DNA from: JBKCUA01 sp046318675
GTDB lineage: Bacteria > Pseudomonadota > Alphaproteobacteria > JAJTHO01
Direction: 5' to 3'
Assembly (NCBI GenBank): GCA_046318675.1
Contig: JBKCUA010000003.1
Span: 1 to 62,992 of the forward strand
DNA length: 62,992 nt
The position numbers and the translations under genes are program-made. This document shows positions 34,521 to 42,145 of the stretch, in pieces. Numbering within the stretch: position 1 is the first letter of the stretch; each line of letters starts with the position of its first letter. The notes beneath the pieces were generated by a model, which saw only the letters and a list, made by a program, of their open reading frames with translations, was not told the origin of the DNA and did no database searches.

Positions 34521-35348
34521 TCAAGGCTCCTTCCCGGGCAGCAGGGTGTTGTTCAGATGCTCTGTTGCTGCGGTGCGCCATAGGCCGATACCGCGGCGGG
34601 CACGGTCAATCTCTTCAAGTTCGGCAAGCAGGCTGATGGCATCAGGGGTGGTGCGTATCGCTTCCGGTAAAACCTGGGCTTCGGCAAGGGCAGTAGTCGT
34701 ATCTCCAAGAGACAGGGCTTTCAAGAATGCCACGCCATCACCCTCAACGGCTTGTTCCTTGCGGCGAATCTGGACAAATTTGCCGATGGTTTTTTGCAGT
34801 TTTGTTTCCCCCGAAGGAGCGTGCAGTAGAGGTTCGAAGCTGCGCTGCAATTCACTGATAGGGCGCACACCGCGCTTGGCGATGCGAGCCAAGTCGGCCG
34901 CTACCCCGGTGGGAATAACCACCCCTGCTTTTTGGGATAGGGAAATACCGGCGGCTAGCTCATCCCCGAACGACTCCCCACTGTCGAGACGACCTTGCAG
35001 GGTGAAGAGAATGTTTTGCAGCAAAGCCAAACTGGCGGATCCATTGTCGCCGGGATTGCTCATGGCTTGCAGGGCGGTGAGCTGTTCAACATGGGCGCGG
35101 AGCTCCTGGATTTGCGCCTCCAACGCGTCCGCCTCAGGATCGGGGGAAGGCGGCGTTTCATCATTGATGGGAATGCGCGCTGTTAAGGCAATAATGTCGG
35201 CTCGGTCGGCCTTCTGGCTGGCGATAAGGGCAACGGCAACGGCCAGCAATAAACAGGCAATGCTTATCCCCATCAGCCACGGGCGTATCTGACGGCGTAC
35301 CAGTTGGCGCAAGGCTTGCAAGGCGGCATCGGGGGGCGTGGAAGTCAT
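34521..35348 (-). CDS. Mic60/mitofilin-like inner membrane protein
   Basis: 275 residues. One N-terminal membrane helix (about 23-45) is followed by an acidic Pro-rich stretch and coiled coil (about 70-100), then a helical C-terminal domain (about 110-265) resembling alphaproteobacterial mitofilin (SQKAGVVIPTG...ELQRSFEPLLHA). In alphaproteobacteria this gene typically lies between hemD and hemY, as here. Homologues shape inner-membrane folds and contact the outer membrane. It is shorter than most. It overlaps hemD by 4 bp and abuts the HemY-like gene. Confidence 0.75.
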   Translation of the reverse strand: MTSTPPDAALQALRQLVRRQIRPWLMGISIACLLLAVAVALIASQKADRADIIALTARIPINDETPPSPDPEADALEAQIQELRAHVEQLTALQAMSNPGDNGSASLALLQNILFTLQGRLDSGESFGDELAAGISLSQKAGVVIPTGVAADLARIAKRGVRPISELQRSFEPLLHAPSGETKLQKTIGKFVQIRRKEQAVEGDGVAFLKALSLGDTTTALAEAQVLPEAIRTTPDAISLLAELEEIDRARRGIGLWRTAATEHLNNTLLPGKEP

Positions 35349-36424
35349 AGCATCTCTTTTATAGCCGCAAGTAAGCCCGTTGCGCTAGGGGTCTTTGCAA
35401 CGATAATACGCTCACTGACAGGCCGCAAAACATCCGCAATAGTCGAGGAGAGACAAAAACACAGACCGGAAGGCGGCCGGTGAGATAACTTCAAAAAAAC
35501 ATCCGCCAATCGCGGCGATAAAAACCCGATACCCCAGAAAGCATCCGTCGGGATGGTTAGGTGCGTGTTTTCTTGAAGGTCATAAACGATAGCTTCATGC
35601 AGGCCGGGGTGGTGTAGTGGCCGGCGGATGGTGGCACCACGCAAATATAAAGGTCGGGCATCGGTGGACAGGGTGTCCAGATGGGTTTGTAATTCCTCGG
35701 CGGTGGCAGCACTGGCGATGACGTTGCCCTCGGGGGGAAGGCCAACGCTGAGCATAGGCAGGGAGGTGCGGGGCAGGGTTTTCAAGCCGCGACGACTGGT
35801 GATGACCAGATGGGTTGCGTTGGCAAGGGCTTGTTCAGGAACGGGAAAGTATTGCGCGGTGAGCAGGGACTGAGTGATGACGGTGAACCCTAGGGCGGCG
35901 ATGGCCTCGGCTAATGCCGGATCGGCATCGTTGGGACGGGGGAGGAGGAAGAGGGGGCCTCTGATACCCTCCCCCGCAAGCGGGGGAGAACTCTTGTTTT
36001 CTCCCTCCCCCGCAAGCGGGGGAGAACCTCTCTTATCTCCCTCCCCCGCAAGCGGGGGAGGGCCGGGGAGGGGGAGGGGGTTTTCCCCAACCGCACCTGC
36101 AATTGTTTCTAAAACACCTTCTATATTTCTTAATACATCATTGTTCCAAAATCGTAAGACTCGATAGCCGTGTTGTTCTAAAAATATCGTACGTTCAGTA
36201 TCATATTTTTGGTTTTGACCATGCTGGCCGCCGTCGAGTTCTATAACGAGCTTTTTCTCTAAGCAAGCAAAATCAATTATATAAGGTGGCACTGGGTGCT
36301 GACGTCGGAAGCGTAGTCCGTGAAGTTGATTGCGGCGCAGGTACTGCCAGAGGTATTTTTCGGCATCGGTTAGGGACGATCGCAGCTGGCGGGCGCGGAG
36401 CGTTGTGGTTTTATTGCGTGCCAT
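35345..36424 (-). CDS. hemD: DUF559 nuclease domain-HemD fusion
   Basis: 359 residues in three parts. Residues 1-112 are a DUF559 (Vsr-like endonuclease fold) domain with the core motif YIIDFACLEKKLVIELDG followed by GQH. Residues 113-154 are a low-complexity linker with three PPLAGEG units encoded by GC-rich palindromes. Residues 156-359 match uroporphyrinogen-III synthase (GPLFLLPRPNDADPALAEAIAALGF...ITSRRGL). No ATG, GTG or TTG lies in frame near the HemD start, so HemD seems to depend on initiation at 36424. HemD cyclises hydroxymethylbilane in tetrapyrrole synthesis. hemC is not in the window. Confidence 0.8.
   Translation of the reverse strand: MARNKTTTLRARQLRSSLTDAEKYLWQYLRRNQLHGLRFRRQHPVPPYIIDFACLEKKLVIELDGGQHGQNQKYDTERTIFLEQHGYRVLRFWNNDVLRNIEGVLETIAGAVGENPLPLPGPPPLAGEGDKRGSPPLAGEGENKSSPPLAGEGIRGPLFLLPRPNDADPALAEAIAALGFTVITQSLLTAQYFPVPEQALANATHLVITSRRGLKTLPRTSLPMLSVGLPPEGNVIASAATAEELQTHLDTLSTDARPLYLRGATIRRPLHHPGLHEAIVYDLQENTHLTIPTDAFWGIGFLSPRLADVFLKLSHRPPSGLCFCLSSTIADVLRPVSERIIVAKTPSATGLLAAIKEML
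35966..36073. repeat. 36-bp-period palindromic array inside the hemD fusion
   Basis: Three copies of CTCCCCCGCAAGCGGGGGAG spaced at 36 bp, with AT-rich spacers (AACTCTTGTTTT, AACCTCTCTTAT). The period is a multiple of three, so the array stays in frame in the DUF559-HemD gene. The centre GCAAGC is the complement of the GCTTGC in the array at 36519-36726, meaning the two arrays are inverted relative to each other and flank the DUF559 segment. Confidence 0.9.
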
Positions 36425-36436
36425 GGGTGTACCCCC

Positions 36437-36471
36437 TCCCTAGCCCTCCCCCGCAGGGCGGGGGAGGGGAT
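36437..36471. repeat. Single GC-rich palindrome
   Basis: A CCCTCCCCCGC-AGG-GCGGGGGAGGG stem lies just upstream of the DUF559-HemD start codon. It belongs to the same class as the neighbouring arrays but has a different centre. Confidence 0.7.
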
Positions 36472-36518
36472 TCTTGTTTTCTTGGCATTTAGGCGAGTCT
36501 TTGACAATCCCTCGGTTT

Positions 36519-36726
36519 GTCTCCCTCCCCCGCTTGCGGGGGAGAACTCTTATTGTCTCCATCCCCCGCTTGCGGGGGAGAACTCTTATTGTCTCCCTCC
36601 CCCGCTTGCGGGGGAGAACTCTTATTGGCTCCCTCCCCCGCTTGCGGGGGAGAACTCTTATTGGCTCCCTCCCCCGCTTGCGGGGGAGAACTCTTATTGG
36701 CTCCCTCCCCCGCTTGCGGGGGAGGG
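36519..36726. repeat. 36-bp tandem palindromic array
   Basis: Five full units of 36 bp and one partial unit, each holding CTCCCCCGCTTGCGGGGGAG plus an AACTCTTATT spacer. Unit 2 has an A for C substitution; units 1-3 begin GT and units 4-6 begin GG, which suggests stepwise duplication. All six frames stay open across it because the period is divisible by three, which creates false ORFs. The spacers are repeated rather than unique, so it is not a CRISPR. It lies between the DUF559-HemD gene and the flagellin promoter. Confidence 0.93.
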
Positions 36727-36910
36727 TGGGGGAGGGGGGGGGCAAAAACTACCCGGCAAAAGCTGCCGATCCCACCCGCAAACGGCAACTTTTGCCCACC
36801 AAAATAAATATAAAAAACAACATAATTTCAGCTATTTGTTAGCATAATACTTTTCTCATCCCCCATTGCCGCCGGAAAAACAGTCTTTTTTCCAAAAATG
36901 CACCACTGCC

Positions 36911-36942
36911 CCGGCAGGAATTGCCCCATGACCCGGCAAGAA
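36911..36942 (+). promoter_or_regulatory. FlbD/ftr-like activator sites upstream of flagellin
   Basis: CCGGCAGGAATTGCCCC (36911-36927) is a near-palindrome, and a second CCCGGCAAGAATGGC begins at 36932 and runs into the promoter. Both resemble the ftr elements bound by the sigma-54 activator FlbD in Caulobacter. A further TTGCCGGGG half site lies downstream at 36964-36972. Confidence 0.5.
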
Positions 36943-36958
36943 TGGCACAGCCCGTGCA
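36943..36958 (+). promoter_or_regulatory. Sigma-54 promoter of flagellin
   Basis: TGGCACAGCCCGTGCA fits the -24/-12 consensus with the invariant GG and GC exactly 10 bases apart. It lies 83 bp before the flagellin ATG, giving a leader of roughly 70 nt. Confidence 0.75.
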
Positions 36959-37040
36959 CCTTTTTGCCGGGGGACTCCCCCGTTTGGCCAGGTAGGCCGT
37001 ATCCGTCAACATTTAACGCATGTAGCGAAGGGATTTTATC

Positions 37041-39011
37041 ATGCTATCGGTTCAAACCAACACCACCGCGCTGTCCGTACAGCGATTTTTGAACAAAAGT
37101 GCCCAGGCACAATCCAGCAACCAAGGTAAAGCCTCCTCGGGCAGCAACATCGTCCGCGCCGCCGACGACGCCGCCGGCCTGGCCATCAGCAACAAGATGC
37201 GCGCGGATATCGCCTCGCTCCGCCAGGGTCAGAAAAACGCCAGCCAAGGCGCCTCGCTGCTGCAAATTGCCAACGGCGCAACCGATCGTGCCGTGGATAT
37301 TTTAACCCGCCTCAAAGAGCTGGCCTCCAACAACGATTTGTTAGGCGCGGCGGAAAAACAATTCAAACAGGCCGAGGTCAACCAGCTTCTCGATCAGCTC
37401 GACGCCATCGCTACCCAAACCACCGTAACGGGGCGGGCGATTATGAATGGGGTGGATAAGGCGTTATCCGGGCCACGCAGCGCCGTAGCGAACGATGTAG
37501 TAGCAGCAGCTAATGCTGCTATTTTTGGTATTGCTGGTAATAATAGCGTTAAAAGTTTCACGGGCAATGTGGTAGGCCAAGTGACGGATGCGCGTGTCAG
37601 GCAGATTGGCAGTACTTATGTTGCTGAAATAGATTTGAATGGTAAGACGTTCCGCTCGATGCCCGTCACGTTTGCGGCGAACCAGGCTGCGGTATTCATT
37701 GATACGACCAATGCACAAAATCGTTTCACAGTAGACTTGACCGGCACCATTGCGACGGGTAACAGTGGATTATATGAGCTTAACTTAAGAACGTCATTGG
37801 GCTTATTTACCGCCAATGCTGTAAGTATTACGGAAACACCGCAAACAAGCACTGTTGCTTCTGCTCTTTTAGGTACCCTGGGCACCTCAGGCGACATTGG
37901 CGCTGTTAAGGATATTAAAGGCGGTGTTGTTGGCCAATATAAAGGCAGCGATGTTCGGGAAATTGGCAGTAGCTATCAAATAGATATAGTCATAGGAGAT
38001 CAAACTTACCGGGGTTCCGTCGCTGTGAATGTGAATGCTAGTACCGACATCCAATTTACTAGCCTTAGCAATGATAATAATAAATTTACTGTAACTGTTG
38101 ACAAAACGCTTGCGACAGGTAATGCGGCGGCCTCTAAGAAGGAGTTCGATGTAGGATTTAAATTTATAACATCCGGCGGTGCGGTTATTACAGACGGTAC
38201 CACGGTAAATTTTAGACCAGGAGCAGCCACCGAAGCGGCGGGCGCGGCATTGTTGAAAGCCGATGCGTTGTCATACAAAGACGTTATTCGTACTAGTTCG
38301 GCAACGAAGGCAGATACTTATACGTTAACCACCAAATATGTACCAGGTAGCTTAGCTGACAATAAAGCAGAAAAAATTGTCTTTCGTTTAGAGGGCACGG
38401 ATGGTGTGTTTTCTGAAGCAGAAATCACCGATGAAGTGGGCAGTTACACGGATAAGGTTATGCTCGAAGATGGAACTCAAAAAACACTGAGTTTTTCTAA
38501 TGGGGTCACCCTTAAGCTGGATGCTCAATCGGTAAATAATATGGTAGGAACACCTATCGGGGGTGCGGATGGCCAAGGCATCCGCTTCACCGTTGGTGAC
38601 GGTGAAGCCACCATCCTCAAGTTCCAGACGGGGATTGCCTCGACGGACGTTCTAGCCGTTGGTCTTGATCCCCTGAACGTCAAGGGTCTTGGTCTTACCG
38701 GAATCAGCATGGAGGATAATGCCAAAGCGACTGATGCGGTGGATCGTGTTGATGCGGCTCTTGCCCGGGTCAACCTGCTGTCCGCCAACATCGGGGCGCA
38801 GCAAAGCCGTCTTGACTTTACCATGGACGTCAATGCCACCACGTTGGAGAACTACCAAGCAGCGAACAGTGTGGTGCGGGATGCCGACTTATCCGCGGTG
38901 CTCACGGATCTGTCGCAAGCGACGCTGCGCAACAACGTGGCCACGGCGATTCTCAGCCAGGCCAACCAGACCCCGACCCAAACGGTGTCGAGATTGTTGC
39001 AGGGTCTGTAG
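37041..39011 (+). CDS. Flagellin with enlarged variable domain
   Basis: 656 residues. The N-terminal D0/D1 (residues 1-140: MLSVQTNTTALSVQRFLNKS, SSGSNIVRAADDAAGLAISNKM) and C-terminal D1/D0 (about 565-656, ending TPTQTVSRLLQGL) are typical flagellin. The central 400 residues are large and contain two related repeats starting near residues 176 and 295 (VVGQ-xxx-VRxIGSxY-xxDI-xxxTxR). The conserved ends are GC-rich while the centre is AT-rich, suggesting separate origins. It is polymerised into the filament; FliD (cap) and FliS (chaperone) are encoded at 51-53.5 kb. Confidence 0.93.
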   Translation: MLSVQTNTTALSVQRFLNKSAQAQSSNQGKASSGSNIVRAADDAAGLAISNKMRADIASLRQGQKNASQGASLLQIANGATDRAVDILTRLKELASNNDLLGAAEKQFKQAEVNQLLDQLDAIATQTTVTGRAIMNGVDKALSGPRSAVANDVVAAANAAIFGIAGNNSVKSFTGNVVGQVTDARVRQIGSTYVAEIDLNGKTFRSMPVTFAANQAAVFIDTTNAQNRFTVDLTGTIATGNSGLYELNLRTSLGLFTANAVSITETPQTSTVASALLGTLGTSGDIGAVKDIKGGVVGQYKGSDVREIGSSYQIDIVIGDQTYRGSVAVNVNASTDIQFTSLSNDNNKFTVTVDKTLATGNAAASKKEFDVGFKFITSGGAVITDGTTVNFRPGAATEAAGAALLKADALSYKDVIRTSSATKADTYTLTTKYVPGSLADNKAEKIVFRLEGTDGVFSEAEITDEVGSYTDKVMLEDGTQKTLSFSNGVTLKLDAQSVNNMVGTPIGGADGQGIRFTVGDGEATILKFQTGIASTDVLAVGLDPLNVKGLGLTGISMEDNAKATDAVDRVDAALARVNLLSANIGAQQSRLDFTMDVNATTLENYQAANSVVRDADLSAVLTDLSQATLRNNVATAILSQANQTPTQTVSRLLQGL

Positions 39012-39035
39012 TCTCTGTAAGTACTACCGATGGAG

Positions 39036-39066
39036 GGGGCGCCGGAAACGGCGCCCTTTCTTTTTG
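39036..39066 (+). terminator. Rho-independent terminator of flagellin
   Basis: The GGGCGCC / GGCGCCC stem has the loop GGAAAC and is followed by TTTCTTTTT. It lies 25 bp after the flagellin stop. Confidence 0.9.
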
Positions 39067-39105
39067 AGGGGGAGTAATATAAGGTATTTTTCAGGAAAAA
39101 TACCC

Positions 39106-39948
39106 ATGGACAGCACCCTCGTTTTTTTTGAAAAGTATAACATTCGTCGTGTTTATGATGAAAAAACTAAAGCGTGGTTGTTTTCGGTTGTGGATATTAT
39201 CCAAGCATTAACCGAACAAAAAGATTTTCAGAAAGCCAGAAAGTATTGGAATAAATTAAAAGAGCGGTTGAGTAAAGAAGGTAGTCAGTCGGTGACACGT
39301 TGTCACCGACTGAAAATCGCTGCAGCGGATGGAAAGAAGTATTTTACCGATGTTGCTGATCCCGAAACGTTGTTGCGCTTGATTCAATCAGTGCCAAGTC
39401 CCAAGGCTGAACCGATAAAGCTATGGCTCGCCAAGGTGGGGTATGAGCGGATCCAGGAAATGGCCGATCCTGAGAAATCCCTTAATAGAGCGCGGGAAAC
39501 TTGGATCAAGCATGGGCGTAGTGAAAAATGGGTGCAACAGCGCATGATGGGGCAGGAAACCCGTAATAAGCTCACAGACTATTGGAGAGATCACGCTATC
39601 AAAGAGGGTGAAGAATTCGCCATACTTACCAACATTATTCATCAAGAATGGGCTGGGCTTAGCGTTCAGGATCACAAAAATATCAAAGAATTGAAAAATC
39701 ATAATTTACGTGATCACATGAGTGAGGCGGAATTAATTTTTACTGCTCTTGCAGAGCTGTCCACCCGTCAGGTAGCAGAAAATATGCAGGCGACAGGCAT
39801 GAACGAGAATACCGAAGCCAGTAAAATCGGCGGGGGTATTGCCAAGAAAGCACGATTGGAATTGGAAAGTAAAACAGGGACAAAAGTTATTTCAACGATA
39901 AATTATCTTCCGTTAAAAAATACGCAGCAGCTTGATAGAAAAGGTTGA
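39106..39948 (+). CDS. dinD: DinD-like protein with BRO-N domain
   Basis: 280 residues from ATG 39106 (AGGA nine bases ahead). Residues 1-105 are a BRO-N-type domain (FFEKYNIRRVYDEKTKAWLFSVVDIIQALTE...YWNKLKERL); the rest matches the DinD C-terminal region (GQETRNKLTDYWRDHAIKEGEEFAILTNIIHQEWAG). In E. coli DinD is DNA-damage-inducible and affects RecA filaments; homologues are often carried on mobile DNA. No LexA operator is evident upstream. It is flanked by the flagellin terminator and a metal ATPase, so it looks like an isolated insertion. Confidence 0.85.
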   Translation: MDSTLVFFEKYNIRRVYDEKTKAWLFSVVDIIQALTEQKDFQKARKYWNKLKERLSKEGSQSVTRCHRLKIAAADGKKYFTDVADPETLLRLIQSVPSPKAEPIKLWLAKVGYERIQEMADPEKSLNRARETWIKHGRSEKWVQQRMMGQETRNKLTDYWRDHAIKEGEEFAILTNIIHQEWAGLSVQDHKNIKELKNHNLRDHMSEAELIFTALAELSTRQVAENMQATGMNENTEASKIGGGIAKKARLELESKTGTKVISTINYLPLKNTQQLDRKG

Positions 39949-39955
39949 ATCCCCC

Positions 39956-41827
39956 ATGTTCACCGCATCCTTTACCCCATGGCTGCATCGGCGTGGCACG
40001 CAGGCTTTAACTGTTTTTGCGCTACTGGCGATGCTGGTGCATTTGGGTCTGCGCCTCAATGAGGCCCCGCGTTGGGATACGTTGGTGCCGTTGTGGGCGT
40101 TACTTATTGTGGCCAGCCCGCCGTTGCTGGCGCGGGTGGGTTGGAAATTTTTTCATGGCGGTGGCGGTGCGGATTTATTGGGGGCGTTGGAGTTGGTGCT
40201 GGCCATTGTGCTGGATGAGTATCTGGCGGCAAGTCTTGTGGTGCTGATGCTGGCCGGGGGGGAGGCGTTGGAGGCGTATGCCCAGCGGCGGGCGTCCTCG
40301 GCGTTGGAAGCTCTTGCCGCCCGGATGCCGGCCGTGGCGCATCGTCGTCACGTGGATGGAAGTCTTAGCGATGTTCCCTTGTCCGAGGTGGCGATTGGGG
40401 ACACGTTGCTGGTGTTTCCCGGGGAGTCGTGCCCGGTGGACGGTACGGTGGCCGAGGGGCACGGCTCGATGGATGAGTCGTATTTAACCGGGGAGCCGTA
40501 TCGGGTTTCTAAAGCCCCCGGCGCGGCGGTGTTATCCGGGGCGATCAATGGCCAGAATCTTCTGGTTATTACCGCCGAGAAGCTGCCCCAGGATTCACGC
40601 TATGCCAAGATCATGGAAGTGATGCGCGACGCCGAACAAAAGCGACCCGCCCTGCGCCGCATTGGTGATAAGGTGGGGTTGTGGTTTACCCCTGTTGCGC
40701 TGCTCATGGCGGGGGCGGCGTGGTTGTATAGCCAGGATCCCAAGGTCTTTTTAGCAGTGCTTATTGTGGCAACGCCGTGCCCGCTGCTGATTGCTATTCC
40801 CGTGGCCATTGTGAGTGCTATTTCTGTGGCGGCCAAGCGGGGGATTATTATTCGCGATCCGGCGGTGTTAGAGCGACTACCCACCTGCCGCATTGCGATT
40901 TTTGATAAGACGGGGACGCTTACCCACGGCAAGCCGTTGGTCTCTGAGGTGTTGACCGCACCGGGAATAGAGGTGGGGACATTACTGCGGGCGGCGGCTA
41001 GCCTAGAGCGGTACTCAAAGCATCCCTTAGCCGGGGCAATATTAGAGGCGGCGGAGAAGCGTGGATTGCCATTGATGGAGGCGGATCATTTGGCCGAAAA
41101 GCCGGGTCATGGGCTGGTAGGGACATTGCAAGGTCAAATATGGCGTATTACCCACCGTAAGCAGTTATTGGTAGAACAGCCGGACGTTGCAGCGTTGCTT
41201 CCTATTACAGCCATGGGGTTGGAGTGCGTGGTGCTGCGCGGGGATAGTTATGCTGGGCTGGTGCGGTTTCGGGATGCACCGCGCGCTGAGGGACGGAAGT
41301 TTATTGATCACCTAGCCCCCAGTCATGCTTTTGACCGAGTGCTACTTGTTTCTGGTGATCGGCGCAGTGAGGTGGAATATCTTGCCAACGAATTGGGCAT
41401 CGATGAACCCTACGCCGAACAAACGCCGGAACAAAAACTCGCCCTAGTGCGGGCTGAGACGAAGAAGGCGCGCACCCTGTTTGTGGGGGATGGGGTTAAT
41501 GATGCCCCGGCTTTGGCCGCCGCCACGGTGGGATTGGCCTTTGGTCATCACAGCAGCGTCACCAGCGAAGCCGCCGGGGCGGTGATATTGGACAACACTT
41601 TACACCGTGTAGATGAGTTATTGCACTTAAGTATTTTGACGCGTCAGACAGCCTTGCGCTGTGCTTTAGGCGGTATGGCGGCCAGCGTGGTGGGGATGGG
41701 GTTGGCGGCTATGGGTATGCTGAGTCCGGTGCAGGGGGCGTTGCTTCAGGAGATTATTGATCTTATTGCTATTGCGTACGCGCTGAGATTAACTTTTGGC
41801 CATAGAATTGACAGTGATTTTGGCTAA
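39956..41827 (+). CDS. P1B-type metal-transporting ATPase, TPCPL variant
   Basis: 623 residues from ATG 39956. The actuator domain has TGE (DESYLTGEPY), the phosphorylation site is DKTGTLT (about 318), the HP motif is in SKHPLAGAI, and the hinge is GDGVNDAP. There is no N-terminal HMA domain or CxxC. The membrane metal site reads TPCPLLIAIP rather than CPC, so the metal is uncertain; Zn, Co, Mn or Fe are possible. The last 39 bp overlap the convergent DUF2061 gene. A Fur-like box lies 250 bp downstream. Confidence 0.88.
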   Translation: MFTASFTPWLHRRGTQALTVFALLAMLVHLGLRLNEAPRWDTLVPLWALLIVASPPLLARVGWKFFHGGGGADLLGALELVLAIVLDEYLAASLVVLMLAGGEALEAYAQRRASSALEALAARMPAVAHRRHVDGSLSDVPLSEVAIGDTLLVFPGESCPVDGTVAEGHGSMDESYLTGEPYRVSKAPGAAVLSGAINGQNLLVITAEKLPQDSRYAKIMEVMRDAEQKRPALRRIGDKVGLWFTPVALLMAGAAWLYSQDPKVFLAVLIVATPCPLLIAIPVAIVSAISVAAKRGIIIRDPAVLERLPTCRIAIFDKTGTLTHGKPLVSEVLTAPGIEVGTLLRAAASLERYSKHPLAGAILEAAEKRGLPLMEADHLAEKPGHGLVGTLQGQIWRITHRKQLLVEQPDVAALLPITAMGLECVVLRGDSYAGLVRFRDAPRAEGRKFIDHLAPSHAFDRVLLVSGDRRSEVEYLANELGIDEPYAEQTPEQKLALVRAETKKARTLFVGDGVNDAPALAAATVGLAFGHHSSVTSEAAGAVILDNTLHRVDELLHLSILTRQTALRCALGGMAASVVGMGLAAMGMLSPVQGALLQEIIDLIAIAYALRLTFGHRIDSDFG

Positions 41828-42034
41828 AATATGTCGTTGTTCGGCAAGCTTCCAGCCACGCTCATGCAGGTTGAAGAAAAGAGTTTGTACTAATGGTTCT
41901 AATATTCCTAAAGATAATGCCAGTGACCAGTTCTTAGTTAAAGCGTAGGTGAGCATTATCGCCACTGTAAAATGCATGGCGCAGTACGTTATTGTTTTGA
42001 ATGTTGTTTTGTGGTGGAAAATCAATGTTGTCAT
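41789..42034 (-). CDS. DUF2061 small membrane protein
   Basis: 81 residues from ATG 42034, supported by GGAGG five bases ahead. Two hydrophobic helices (about 12-33 and 37-57) enclose the pattern TYCAMHFTVAIMLTYALT...SLALSLGILEPLVQTLFFNLHERGW, typical of DUF2061. Function is unknown. It shares the spacer containing the Fur-like palindrome with the divergent TSUP gene and may be controlled by it. Confidence 0.8.
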   Translation of the reverse strand: MTTLIFHHKTTFKTITYCAMHFTVAIMLTYALTKNWSLALSLGILEPLVQTLFFNLHERGWKLAEQRHILAKITVNSMAKS

Positions 42035-42077
42035 GTAATCCTCCATAGGAGTTCCTATTATAGCATAAACTCCTTAA

Positions 42078-42102
42078 AATGATAATAATTATTATTATCA
42101 TT
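42078..42102. promoter_or_regulatory. Fur-box-like palindrome
   Basis: A 25-bp perfect palindrome around a central T: half site AATGATAATAAT at the left and its exact complement at the right. This is the (GATAAT)n architecture of Fur-family operators. It lies between the DUF2061 gene (start 42034, minus) and the TSUP operon (plus), so it could repress both. Confidence 0.65.
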
Positions 42103-42145
42103 AAAAAAGATGTGGTATTGTGCATATTTAGTTTACACAAAGGCT

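Noticed and set aside
36100..36424. Calling the DUF559 part a Vsr mismatch endonuclease with its methylase
   Set aside because: The fold family is related, but no cytosine methyltransferase is present and the motif is DUF559-type rather than Vsr.
36519..36726. CRISPR array
   Set aside because: The period is 36 bp and the spacers are part of the repeat and nearly identical; there are no unique spacers and no cas genes.
36440..36847. Several ORFs of about 96-122 residues on both strands across the array
   Set aside because: They exist only because the 36-bp period is divisible by three. They encode repeated PPLAGEN-, SPACGGE- or LPRLRGR-type strings without a gene-like start.
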